In this document: positions 1-8,247 of the stretch, piece by piece | Layout: the number at the start of each line of letters is the position of its first letter | Numbering within the stretch: position 1 is the stretch's first letter | DNA from: an uncultured Dehalococcoidia bacterium | GTDB taxonomy: Bacteria > Chloroflexota > Dehalococcoidia > Lucifugimonadales > UBA3495 | Assembly: GCA_958296445.1 (NCBI GenBank) | Contig: OY282565.1 | Coordinates: 1,691,570-1,755,569, forward strand | Length of the DNA: 64,000 nt | Reading direction: 5' to 3' | Made by a program: the position numbers and the translations under genes | The notes under the pieces: model-generated | Told to the model about the DNA's origin: nothing | What the model saw: only the letters and a program-made list of their open reading frames with translations | The model's database searches: none

Positions 1-1
1 G

Positions 2-2638
2 ATTGGCGGCTGCTGCGGCACCGTCAACGGCCACATCCATCTTTTGGGGGAAGTAGCGGACGGCAAGCCCCCCCGCCGCCTTGTGGAATCGTCGGATACC
101 CGGGTTTCCGGCATTGACGCGCTGCTGATTGACGACCAGATTCGCCCGGGCATCGTCGGCGAGCGCACCAACGTGCTGGGCAGCCGCCGCTTCCGGCGCC
201 TTATCAATGACGGCAAGTTTGAGGAAGCCGCCGAAATCGGCCGCCGCCAGGCCCGCAACGGGGCGCACATCCTAGACGTCTGCCTGCAAGATCCCGACCG
301 GGACGAAGCCGCCGACATCGCCCAGTTCCTAGACTTGGTGACCAAGAAAGTCAAGACGCCCATAATGGTGGACTCCACCGACCCGGCGGTCATTGAGTTG
401 TCGCTGAAACGGCTGCAAGGCAAGGCCATCATCAACTCGGTGAATCTTGAGGATGGCGAAGAGCGGTTCCAGGCGGTGGTGCCGCTGGCCCGCCGCTACG
501 GGGCGGCGTTGGTGGTTGGCTGTATTGACGACGACAAACAGCAGGCGCAGGCCGTCACCCGCCAGCGCAAGCTGGAAGTCGCCCTGCGCTCGGCCCGGCT
601 GCTCACCGAAAACTACGGCGTTCCCGAGGAAGACCTGATTTTCGACCCCCTAGTTTTCCCGGTGGGAACCGGCGACGTCAACTACATCGGCTCCGGCGCG
701 GAAACCGTCGAGGGCGTGCGGCTGATTAAAGAAGCCCTGCCCCGCGCCAAGACTATATTGGGCATATCCAACGTGTCTTTCGGGCTGCCCGCCGCCGGGC
801 GCGAGGTGCTTAACTCGGTTTTCCTGTACCACTGCGTCCAGGCCGGCCTTGACTTGGCAATCGTCAACTCCGAGGCGATGATGCGCTACGCCGCCATTCC
901 TGAAGAAGAGCGGCGGCTGGCCGAAAATTTGATTTGGTATCAAGGCGAAGACCCGGTGGCGGCTTTCGCGGCCCACTTCCGCGAAAAGGCCCCGGCGGCC
1001 ACTAGCGAAGAGCGCCTGAACCTGCCCTTGGACCAGCGTTTGGCCCTGGCCGTCATCGAAGGCACTAAAGAGGGGCTGGCCGCCGACCTGGACGAGGCAT
1101 TGCAGGATAGGACGCCCCTCGAAATCATCAACGGCCCGCTGATGGACGGCATGGCCGAGGTGGGGCGGCAGTTCAACGCCAACCAGCTCATCGTCGCCGA
1201 GGTGCTGCAATCCGCGGAGTCAATGAAATTCTCCGTCAACCACTTGGAGCCTTATATGGAGCGGGCCGAAAGCTCCCTCAAAGGCAAGGTGGTGCTGGCT
1301 ACCGTCAAGGGCGACGTGCATGACATCGGCAAGAATCTGGTGGAAATCATCCTGTCCAACAACGGCTATCAGGTTATCAACTTAGGCATCAAGATTCCGC
1401 CCCAAGACCTCATTGACGCCTTCCGGCAGCACAACCCCGACATCATAGGGCTGTCCGGGCTGCTGGTTAAGTCGGCCCAGATGATGGTCGAGACCGTACG
1501 CGACTTCCGGCAGGATGGGCTGGCCGTTCCGGTTCTGGTGGGCGGCGCGGCCTTGTCCAACCGCTTCACCCGCCTGCGCATCGCCCCGGAGTACGGCGGG
1601 CTGGTGGCCTACGCCCCGGACGCTATGACTGGCCTTTCCCTAGCCAACACCATACAGGAAGCCGACGAGCGGGCGCATCTGGCCGCCGCGCTGGAGGCCG
1701 AAACCGAGGCTATGCTCAACGACGACGCCCGCCGCGCGGTAGCGGACGGCGACGGGCAGGATGTTCCGCCCGCTCAGGTGCGCCGGGCAGGCGACGGTTT
1801 CACCATACCCAACCCGCCCGACCTGCGCCTTCACGTTCTCAGCGATTACAGTCTGGAAGACATTTTCGGCTACATAAACCCGCAGATGCTCTACGTGCGG
1901 CATTTGGGCTACAAGGGCCGCTTCGCCGAAGACCTGGCCGCCGGGGAGCGGGCGGCAGTGGAGCTGCGGGATTCGGTGCGCCGCGTAGAAGACTTGGTTC
2001 TGGCCCGCAGCGATATTTCGGCCAACGCAATTTTCAAGTTCTTTCCCTGCCGCTCTGAAGGCCAGTCGTTGCTGATCTATTCCGCCGACGGCTCGCGGGT
2101 TCTGGAGCGGTTCCGCTTTGGCCGCCAGTCGCAGCGGGAAGGGCTGTGCCTAGCCGATTATGTGCTGCCCGGCCCCGACGGTATGGACTACGCGGGTATG
2201 TTCGTGACCACCATCGGCCCCGGCGTGCGGGATTTGGCCGCCCAATGGATTGCGGAAGGGCAGTTCCTCAACGCCCATATACTGCAAGCCCTGGCTCTAG
2301 AGAGCGCCGAGGGCTTCGCCGAGCTGCTGCACCAGCAGTTGCGGCAGATGTGGGGCTTCGGCGACCCGGCGGGCATTACGCCCTATGAGCTGTTCCGCAC
2401 GCAATACCGGGGGCGGCGTTTCTCCTTCGGCTACCCGGCCTGCCCCCGGCTGGAAGACCAGGAACAGTTGTTCCGCCTGCTGGAGGTTTCCAGCCATTTG
2501 GACGTGGAGCTGACCGAAGGCTATATGATGGACCCGGAACCCTCGGTATCGGCCCTAGTTTTCCACCATCCCGACGCCAAGTATTTCAACCTGAGCGAGC
2601 AGGACATCAACCGGCTGGAGGCCGAACTGGCCCGGTAA
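2..2638 (+). CDS. metH: Cobalamin-dependent methionine synthase (5' end outside window)
   Basis: Transfers a methyl group from 5-methyltetrahydrofolate via cobalamin to homocysteine. The frame is open to the window edge, so the gene starts upstream. The first codons read IGGCCGT, the zinc-binding cysteine pair that closes the homocysteine methyltransferase domain. Next come the pterin-binding domain (from about base 150, DSTDPAVIE, DPLVFPVGTG), the four-helix cap (about 1040-1280), the B12 domain with DVHDIGKN (about 1312-1335; its His is the lower cobalt ligand), GLSGLL and VGGAAL, and the AdoMet activation domain with RGRRFSFGYPACP near the end. All four MetH modules are therefore present. 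fhs follows 89 bases downstream on the same strand, consistent with a folate one-carbon cluster. Confidence 0.95.
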   Translation: MGGCCGTVNGHIHLLGEVADGKPPRRLVESSDTRVSGIDALLIDDQIRPGIVGERTNVLGSRRFRRLINDGKFEEAAEIGRRQARNGAHILDVCLQDPDRDEAADIAQFLDLVTKKVKTPIMVDSTDPAVIELSLKRLQGKAIINSVNLEDGEERFQAVVPLARRYGAALVVGCIDDDKQQAQAVTRQRKLEVALRSARLLTENYGVPEEDLIFDPLVFPVGTGDVNYIGSGAETVEGVRLIKEALPRAKTILGISNVSFGLPAAGREVLNSVFLYHCVQAGLDLAIVNSEAMMRYAAIPEEERRLAENLIWYQGEDPVAAFAAHFREKAPAATSEERLNLPLDQRLALAVIEGTKEGLAADLDEALQDRTPLEIINGPLMDGMAEVGRQFNANQLIVAEVLQSAESMKFSVNHLEPYMERAESSLKGKVVLATVKGDVHDIGKNLVEIILSNNGYQVINLGIKIPPQDLIDAFRQHNPDIIGLSGLLVKSAQMMVETVRDFRQDGLAVPVLVGGAALSNRFTRLRIAPEYGGLVAYAPDAMTGLSLANTIQEADERAHLAAALEAETEAMLNDDARRAVADGDGQDVPPAQVRRAGDGFTIPNPPDLRLHVLSDYSLEDIFGYINPQMLYVRHLGYKGRFAEDLAAGERAAVELRDSVRRVEDLVLARSDISANAIFKFFPCRSEGQSLLIYSADGSRVLERFRFGRQSQREGLCLADYVLPGPDGMDYAGMFVTTIGPGVRDLAAQWIAEGQFLNAHILQALALESAEGFAELLHQQLRQMWGFGDPAGITPYELFRTQYRGRRFSFGYPACPRLEDQEQLFRLLEVSSHLDVELTEGYMMDPEPSVSALVFHHPDAKYFNLSEQDINRLEAELAR

Positions 2639-2727
2639 GGGCCGCTCATCGGGGGCGCCCGTCAAATCAAGGGCGGCTTAAATCCGGCCAACATTCGGCT
2701 AATATCCGGCCGGCTCACGGAGGCAAT

Positions 2728-4443
2728 GTGCAGAACATCGGGAAAATCGCCGACGACTTGGGACTCAAGCCCGAACACGTGCTGCCCTATGGTCATTACA
2801 AGGCCAAAATTTCCTTGGATGCTCTATCCGGGGACGCCTTATCCGGGGACGCTCTATCAGGGGATTCCCTGTCCAAAGGGGCGTCCGGGCGCGGCAAGCT
2901 GATTGTGGTGACCGGCATCACCCCGACGCCGGCCGGCGAGGGCAAGACCACCACCGCCATCGGCCTGACCCAAGGCATGGGGCGTCTGGGCCACAAGGTG
3001 ACGGTGAATCTGCGCGAGCCGACGCTGGGGCCTATTTTCGGCATCAAAGGCGGCGGCACCGGCGGCGGCATGGCCCGCATCGTCCCTGAGGACGAAATCA
3101 ACATTCACTTCACCGGCGACGCCCACGCCGTGGCCTCGGCCCACAACCTGCTGGCCGCGCTGGTGGACAACGCGGTGTTTCGCAACGCAGTTCCCGGCCT
3201 GGATGCATCCGGGATACACTGGACGCGGGTGACCGACGCCTCCGACCGCGGCCTGCGCCAAGTGCTTACCGGCGTCGGCGCTCCCATCGGCGGCGCGGGA
3301 ACCTACGGCCCCCTGCGCGAAGCCCGTTTCGACATCGTTTCCGCCTCCGAAATTATGGCAATCCTGGCCCTCGCCGACGGGCCGGACGACCTGCGGGAGC
3401 GGATTTCCCGCATCGTTGTCGGCGTCACCCGCAGCGGCGAGCCGGTCAGCGTCGCCGGGCTGGGCGTTCAAGGAGCGCTTATAACGCTGCTGCACCAGAC
3501 GGTTATGCCCAATCTGGTGCAGACGCTGGAGGGCCAGCCCGCGCTGGTTCACGCCGGCCCCTTCGGAAACATCGCCCATGGATGCAGCTCTATTCTTGCC
3601 GACCGGCTGGCCTTATCTTATGCCGACTACGTGATAACCGAGGCCGGGTTCGCGTCCGATTTGGGCTTTGAGAAGTTTATGCACATCAAGACCCGGCCCC
3701 GCCCCGGATACGACAGCGGTTTGATGCCCAGCGCCGCGGTGCTGGTGGCTTCGGCCCGCGCCCTGAAGTGGCACGGCGGAGCGCGGCGCCGCGACCTCAA
3801 CCGCCCCAACGAGGGCAGCGTAATGGCCGGCGGCCCCAATCTGGCCCACCACGTGGGCATCGTAACCGGCTTTGGGCTGCCTTGCGTGGTCGCCATCAAC
3901 CGCTTCAGCTCCGACAGCCCCGGGGAACTGGCCGCAGTCAAAAATATCGCTATGGAAGCCGGGGCCACCGCCGCCGTCGAGTGCGACGGCTACGCCCGAG
4001 GAGGCGCGGGCACCGAGGAACTGGCCCAAGCCGTGGCCGATGCGGCCCAAACCCAAGACGGCAGCCGCCTAACCTACGCCTACCCGATGGAAGCGACAGC
4101 CCAAGATAAGACGCTGGCCCTAGCCCAAAAAATCTACGGAGCCGCCGACGTTGCTTGGTCGGCGCAAGCCCTGAACCAACTGAAATACTTTGAGTCCCAA
4201 GGCTGGGGCAATCTGCCCATTTGTATGGCAAAGACTCACCTGTCCATTTCCCACGACCCGGCCCTTCGCAACCGGCCCCGTGAATACACCTTCCCGGTCA
4301 ACGACCTGCGGGCTTCCGTGGGCGCCGGTTTTCTGTATGCTTTGGCCGGCCGCATCGAAACCCTGCCGGGGCTGCCCACTCGTCCTCGCGCTCTGGAGAT
4401 GGACGTGTCGCCGGAGGGCGAAGTCATCGGGATTCTGAACTAA
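2728..4443 (+). CDS. fhs: Formate--tetrahydrofolate ligase
   Basis: ATP-dependent ligation of formate to tetrahydrofolate, giving 10-formyl-THF for purine synthesis or C1 assimilation. The start is GTG with a GGAGG four bases upstream. The P-loop TPAGEGKTT lies at residues 67-75, followed by the conserved REPTLGP and FGIKGGGTGGG segments. At 571 aa it is slightly longer than the usual ~557. The excess is a low-complexity insert, DALSG three times at residues 31-45 plus a degenerate fourth copy, just before the beta-strand leading into the P-loop. The insert is encoded by a 15-bp tandem repeat. The family assignment is secure; the effect of the insert is unknown. Confidence 0.96.
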   Translation: MQNIGKIADDLGLKPEHVLPYGHYKAKISLDALSGDALSGDALSGDSLSKGASGRGKLIVVTGITPTPAGEGKTTTAIGLTQGMGRLGHKVTVNLREPTLGPIFGIKGGGTGGGMARIVPEDEINIHFTGDAHAVASAHNLLAALVDNAVFRNAVPGLDASGIHWTRVTDASDRGLRQVLTGVGAPIGGAGTYGPLREARFDIVSASEIMAILALADGPDDLRERISRIVVGVTRSGEPVSVAGLGVQGALITLLHQTVMPNLVQTLEGQPALVHAGPFGNIAHGCSSILADRLALSYADYVITEAGFASDLGFEKFMHIKTRPRPGYDSGLMPSAAVLVASARALKWHGGARRRDLNRPNEGSVMAGGPNLAHHVGIVTGFGLPCVVAINRFSSDSPGELAAVKNIAMEAGATAAVECDGYARGGAGTEELAQAVADAAQTQDGSRLTYAYPMEATAQDKTLALAQKIYGAADVAWSAQALNQLKYFESQGWGNLPICMAKTHLSISHDPALRNRPREYTFPVNDLRASVGAGFLYALAGRIETLPGLPTRPRALEMDVSPEGEVIGILN

Positions 4444-4474
4444 CACCGGGATTCTGAAATAACGGAGACTGCTT

Positions 4475-5122
4475 ATGCGCGTGGTGATGATTCATGCCCT
4501 GGCCGAGTCCATCCCCCCGGTGCGGCTGGCCTTTCAAGACGAATTTCCCGATGCCCAAGTGATTAACCTGCTGGACGAAGGGCTGCTTATAGACTTCCCC
4601 GGCAGCATCACGCCCAATCTGCGGCGGCGGATGAGCGACCTTATCTGCTATTCCCAAGATAACAACGCCGACGCCATCGGTCTGGCCTGCTCGGTCTACG
4701 CCCCGGTGGTGGACTCCGCCCGCGAGCTGGTGGACGTGCCGCTGGTGTCATCCTACGGGCCGGTGATGCGGGAAGCCGTCGCGGCCGGGCCGCGGGTGGG
4801 CGTTATCGCGTCCAACGCCGCCACTATGTCCGACTCGGAGCATTACCTGAAGCTGGCGGCGCAGGAAGCGGGCGCGGAAATTTCCGTAAAGCAGCGCTTG
4901 GCCCCCGATCTGATACAGGCATTGCGGGAAGGCGGCCAAGCGGCTTTCGAGCGCAGGCTGGCCGAGGAAACGCTGGCCCTGGCCCCGGAGGTGGACGTGG
5001 TGCTGCTCAGCCAGTTCTCATTCGCCACCGCCCTAGAGCATCTGCGGCAGGTGTCGCCCGTTCCCGTCCTGTCCGCTCCCCATAGCAGCGCCCGGACACT
5101 CAAGCGAATGTTGGAGGGTTGA
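4475..5122 (+). CDS. Asp/Glu racemase-fold protein
   Basis: A 215-aa protein of the aspartate/glutamate/hydantoin racemase and arylmalonate decarboxylase superfamily. The first catalytic cysteine is present (LACSVY, C72). The second position, normally in a G-C-T motif, reads LLSQFSFA with Ser/Gln instead of Cys. A two-base racemase mechanism with two cysteines is therefore not supported, and a one-cysteine reaction is more likely. The ATG lies after a GGAGACTGCTT leader. The stop is almost fused to the next gene (start 5125), so the two are probably co-translated. The substrate is not predictable. Confidence 0.75.
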   Translation: MRVVMIHALAESIPPVRLAFQDEFPDAQVINLLDEGLLIDFPGSITPNLRRRMSDLICYSQDNNADAIGLACSVYAPVVDSARELVDVPLVSSYGPVMREAVAAGPRVGVIASNAATMSDSEHYLKLAAQEAGAEISVKQRLAPDLIQALREGGQAAFERRLAEETLALAPEVDVVLLSQFSFATALEHLRQVSPVPVLSAPHSSARTLKRMLEG

Positions 5123-5124
5123 TA

Positions 5125-6027
5125 ATGGCGAAAACGCCTGAACTGGAACAGGTTATTGCCCTATCGGCGGAGCTGGGCAACTACGATGAATCCCAAGGCG
5201 CCATCGAGGGACTTCGCCGTTCCTTTGAGCGGCTCACCGACACCCTTGCCTTTGACGGTTCGGCCAGCTTCCGGCGGGTCAACGCGGGAGGCGTGCCTGC
5301 GGAATGGGTTGCCGCCGATGGTTCGTCCGGCGACCGGGCCATTCTCTACCTGCACGGCGGCGGTTATGTCATCGGTTCCGTCCGAACCCATCGCGTGCTG
5401 ATGGCGGGCTTGTCCAAGGCGTCGGGGGCGCAGACTTTGGGGCTGGAGTACCGGCTGGCCCCGGAACACCCCTTCCCGGCCCCGGTGGAGGACGCGGTGG
5501 CGGCCTACCGCTGGCTGCTCCGCGAGGGCTACGAACCGGCAAAGATAGCAGTGGCCGGCGATTCGGCCGGCGGCGGCCTGACCGTGGCCGCGATGGTGCA
5601 GTTGCGCTACTTGGGCCTTCCCCTGCCCGGAGCGGCGGTGTGCTTCTCGCCCTGGGTAGACTTGGAGGGCTTGGGAGATTCAATGACCGGCAACGCCGAC
5701 ACGAGCGATATGGTTGAGCGCGACGGCCTGCTCTTTATGGCGGAAACCTACCTAGACGGCGCCGACGCCCAGGCCCCGCTGGCCGCGCCGCTGTACGCCG
5801 ACCTGCGGGGGCTGCCGCCAACGCTGATACAGGTTGGCGGCGCGGAAACGCTTTTGGACGATTCCACCCGCTTGGCGGACAAGGCGCGGGCGGCGGGCGT
5901 AGCCGTGGAGCTGGACGTTTGGGAGGATATGATTCACGTCTGGCAGCTATTCGCGCCGCTGCTCCCGGAGGGCCGCGATGCCCTAGACAAGGCCGGGGAG
6001 TTCATCAGGAATCATACTGGAGGTTAG
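5125..6027 (+). CDS. Alpha/beta hydrolase, hormone-sensitive-lipase (fold-3) family
   Basis: Esterase/lipase-like hydrolase of about 300 aa. The oxyanion-hole motif HGGGYVIGS is near residue 75 and the nucleophile elbow GDSAGGG near residue 145. A conserved Asp (ETLLDDS region) and a His (MIHVWQ) near the C-terminus complete the triad. I chose the ATG at 5125 (MAKTPELEQ) rather than the TTG at 5119 because a GGAGGG sits seven bases upstream of it. It lies between the racemase-fold gene and the NIPSNAP gene with only 2-base gaps, so it is part of a small operon. The natural ester is unknown. Confidence 0.88.
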   Translation: MAKTPELEQVIALSAELGNYDESQGAIEGLRRSFERLTDTLAFDGSASFRRVNAGGVPAEWVAADGSSGDRAILYLHGGGYVIGSVRTHRVLMAGLSKASGAQTLGLEYRLAPEHPFPAPVEDAVAAYRWLLREGYEPAKIAVAGDSAGGGLTVAAMVQLRYLGLPLPGAAVCFSPWVDLEGLGDSMTGNADTSDMVERDGLLFMAETYLDGADAQAPLAAPLYADLRGLPPTLIQVGGAETLLDDSTRLADKARAAGVAVELDVWEDMIHVWQLFAPLLPEGRDALDKAGEFIRNHTGG

Positions 6028-6029
6028 GG

Positions 6030-6719
6030 ATGATTTACGATTTCAGGATGTATACCCTCAAACCGGGGGCAACCCCCGACTACCGCGCCGGAGTCAAGGA
6101 AGTGGGGCTTCCCATCCGGCAGAGCCACTGCGTCGCGCTGTCGGGCTGGTACTGGAGCGACATCGGCGCCCTCAATCAGGTGGTGCATATCTGGGGCTAC
6201 CATGACTTGGCCCACCTCAATTCGGCCAAAGCCGCGGTATACGCCGACCCGGACTGGAGCGGCAAATACGTTCCCCGGGCCCAGCCGCTGGTGGAATCGC
6301 AAAAGACCTGGTTGATGCAATCCCCCGGCTTCGCGCCCAAGTATCCGGTGGAGTTCGACATCCCCGCCGACGGCACGCCGGAGTTTCAGGCCAAGAACGA
6401 TATGGTTTTCGACTTCCGCCAGTACACCCTGCACCCCGGCAGCCTGCCCACCTATATGGCGGCGGTAGAGGAGCTGGCCCTGCCCATCCGCCAGCGCCAC
6501 GGCGTCAAGCTGGCGGGCTGGTTCTACAGCGAGCTGGGCGACCTGAACCAAGTAGTCCACATCTGGGCCTTCGACAACGTCAAGCACCTAGAATCGGCCA
6601 AAGCCGCCGTAGCCGCCGACCCGGACTGGGGCGGCGCCTACATCCCCCGCGTCCGCGGCATAATCGCGGCGCAGAACACGTATCTGATGAAAACCACCGA
6701 GTTCGGGCCGACGCCGTAA
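6030..6719 (+). CDS. Tandem NIPSNAP-family protein
   Basis: A 229-aa protein made of two copies of the NIPSNAP (ferredoxin-like, dimeric alpha/beta barrel) domain. One begins MIYDFRMYTLKPG and the second MVFDFRQYTLHPG at about residue 118. Each carries the LNQVVHIW core and an ADPDW segment. ATG 6030 follows GGAGG by six bases; longer upstream reading belongs to the hydrolase in another frame. NIPSNAP domains have no settled catalytic role. The linkage to an esterase and a racemase-fold enzyme suggests small-molecule catabolism, which is inference. Confidence 0.85.
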   Translation: MIYDFRMYTLKPGATPDYRAGVKEVGLPIRQSHCVALSGWYWSDIGALNQVVHIWGYHDLAHLNSAKAAVYADPDWSGKYVPRAQPLVESQKTWLMQSPGFAPKYPVEFDIPADGTPEFQAKNDMVFDFRQYTLHPGSLPTYMAAVEELALPIRQRHGVKLAGWFYSELGDLNQVVHIWAFDNVKHLESAKAAVAADPDWGGAYIPRVRGIIAAQNTYLMKTTEFGPTP

Positions 6720-6727
6720 ATGGAGAT

Positions 6728-6778
6728 TCCCTTAACCGCCCGCCTAATAGCAGTAAGGCAGCAGTTAAGGGATTATTT
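6728..6778 (+). terminator. Hairpin after the NIPSNAP gene
   Basis: Nine-base inverted repeat TCCCTTAAC (6728-6736) / GTTAAGGGA (6764-6772), with a smaller GCC/GGC pairing inside, followed by TTATTTG. It is plausible as a terminator for the 4475-6719 operon, though the T run is short. Confidence 0.4.
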
Positions 6779-7022
6779 GACCGCCGCAGATGCTCAGAAT
6801 TGTATTCACAAATAATTTCAATTCTGAGCATTGTTGTATTGCTATGCCTAGGTCTGCATTTTCTAAAATTTTGGATGCATCACGTGATTTGATATAGTCG
6901 CGTACTTTACCACGGTGGAATACTTCTTTTATTTGTACTGAAGGCGGATTGTTACGGTTGACCATTTCAGGGTTTCCGCGCGGTGCCGATTGGTTATGTT
7001 TAGCCAATTGCTGAATTCGAGG
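6765..7022 (-). pseudogene. Unrecognised gene remnant in AT-richer patch
   Basis: An open frame of about 85 codons, preceded directly by an in-frame stop and having only an internal TTG without a ribosome site. The predicted peptide is hydrophilic and protein-like (NPPSVQIKEVFHRGK, DYIKSRDASKIL) but I do not recognise a family. Base composition is clearly lower in GC than the neighbours. It overlaps the VOC remnant in another frame, suggesting two broken genes joined at about 7020. Confidence 0.25.
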
Positions 7023-7087
7023 CCAATCTCAAGCTGCGCCGCCGGGTCTACGCAGCCAAGCTCGAAATGGACTACGGGGTTGGGCAT
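6929..7087 (-). pseudogene. Truncated VOC (glyoxalase-fold) gene start
   Basis: ATG at 7087 preceded by GAGAGGTGAGCGGCA, a good ribosome site. The first ~16 residues, MPNPVVHFELGCVDPA, match the usual opening of vicinal-oxygen-chelate proteins (MPNPVVHFEIGC...). After about 22 residues the sequence stops resembling a VOC fold and ends after 52 aa. I read it as the surviving 5' end of a VOC gene cut by a deletion or insertion near 7020. Confidence 0.45.
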
Positions 7088-7182
7088 TGCCGCTCACCTC
7101 TCTAATTGCTGGAAACAGGATTGCCGGATTATAGGGTTTGCAGGATAAGGCCGCCGCCCTGCAAACCCTGTGGCAGTGGGCG

Positions 7183-7362
7183 TCAGCGCCTGATGTTTAC
7201 GCCGAATTGCGCTTTGCAGTGGGGGCAGGTTACTGTCTTGAGACCGTCGGATCGCGACAGAAGTCCGTGTATGCTGGTTGGGTTCCGTTCCCATCTGGTG
7301 TTGTTGGGTATCCTGAATACGATTTCACAGTTGGGGCACTCTACGCTGGGTCCGCGTGGCAT
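7183..7362 (-). CDS. Small zinc-ribbon protein (59 aa)
   Basis: A 59-aa ORF with ATG at 7362 and AAGGAG six bases upstream. The peptide starts MPRGPSVECPNC and ends TCPHCKAQFGVNIRR. Two CxxC knuckles separated by about 34 residues form a treble-clef or rubredoxin-like zinc ribbon. It lies 38 bases downstream of the HEPN/zinc-ribbon gene on the same strand and has the same CxxC-(~30)-CxxC layout as that protein's C-terminal domain, so the two were probably related by duplication and share a transcript. Function unknown; nucleic-acid binding is the likeliest role. Confidence 0.6.
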   Translation of the reverse strand: MPRGPSVECPNCEIVFRIPNNTRWERNPTSIHGLLSRSDGLKTVTCPHCKAQFGVNIRR

Positions 7363-7400
7363 ATCGTTCTCCTTGAGGTTGGGTTATTTGGAGAACCTGG

Positions 7401-8066
7401 CTAGAACGGGAGGAATTTTCTGATTTCTTGGAAGAGTCCGGGGTTTCCCATCCTGTCGAATTCCATCTCTGTGTCGCAGCGGGGGCAGAATACGGAGTAT
7501 CCGCCTTCGCCTTTGGCGATCATTCCAGCAATGCTGTTGCTGTGCCTTTTGGGTTTGGATTGGAATCTGTGGCCGCAGGATACACATTCGTAATCGTGCA
7601 TATTTCCCCTTCTATCCTGGTCGGGCCTGCTTTGGTGGCGCTGGTTTCCGTGTCTTGGGTTTCGTGTCTGATTCCTGCTGTTGCCGGGTGGCGGGTTGCC
7701 TGTTCTTGGCCGTTGCGGTTGGCGCATGGCCTTTTGCGCCTTTTGGAAGCCTTCTTGTAGCTTGTAAATGTCTGCTATCTGGTAGTGGGCTTTTGAGGAT
7801 TGTGTTATCTGGGTGTTGCGGTGAGCCCCTTTGTTCCGGCTGTCCCTGGCTGATAGTATCAGGTTGATGGTAATGCCGAAGGGTTGTAGCTGAGGACGGA
7901 TCAAGTCCCAGTTCTGGTGACAGAATTTGAGCATTTGGGATGGGTCGTTGGTTTGCTTGTACTTGTACCGGGTTATCTTTTTGAGGACAGGGTTTGCCGT
8001 GTTGAGGAGGCTTACTAGAGCTTCGTCTATCCGGCCTCTGTTCCGGTCCAGCGTACTGGTTGGCAA
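7401..8066 (-). CDS. HEPN (Swt1-like) domain protein with C-terminal zinc ribbon
   Basis: 221 aa. Residues about 1-100 resemble Swt1-type HEPN domains: DPSQMLKFCHQNWDLIRP, then RDSRNKGAH with R77-x4-H82, the RNA-cleaving signature of many HEPN toxins. A Pro/Arg/Asn/Gln-rich linker (about 113-155) joins a zinc ribbon with C161, C164, C194 and C197. The start is TTG with AGGAGG six bases upstream, and a TTGACA promoter precedes it. An internal ATG (residue 156, preceded by AAGGGGAAAT) could produce the ribbon alone. HEPN proteins commonly act as RNases in defence or toxin-antitoxin systems; that role here is inference. GC content is lower than its surroundings. Confidence 0.6.
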   Translation of the reverse strand: MPTSTLDRNRGRIDEALVSLLNTANPVLKKITRYKYKQTNDPSQMLKFCHQNWDLIRPQLQPFGITINLILSARDSRNKGAHRNTQITQSSKAHYQIADIYKLQEGFQKAQKAMRQPQRPRTGNPPPGNSRNQTRNPRHGNQRHQSRPDQDRRGNMHDYECVSCGHRFQSKPKRHSNSIAGMIAKGEGGYSVFCPRCDTEMEFDRMGNPGLFQEIRKFLPF

Positions 8067-8097
8067 AACGAACCTCCTGTCACTATTATGCTTGGCT

Positions 8098-8126
8098 AAT
8101 GTACTAACCTCATTATGTCATGTCAA
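8098..8126 (-). promoter_or_regulatory. Sigma70-like promoter for the HEPN gene
   Basis: On the minus strand TTGACA (8126-8121), 17 bases, then TACATT (8103-8098). The predicted start is about 25 bases upstream of the TTG codon at 8066, with AGGAGG between. It has a perfect -35 and a 4/6 -10. Confidence 0.6.
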
Positions 8127-8247
8127 GTCCTTTGAACAATGCTTGAGGCTTGTGGAGGTTCGCTGGTTATGTAGCCCTTTTCGGGTATTTTCCTGCGCCG
8201 GGCCTGTGGTGTAGACTTGTTCCTCATTCAGACGAATTGCGCCGCCC

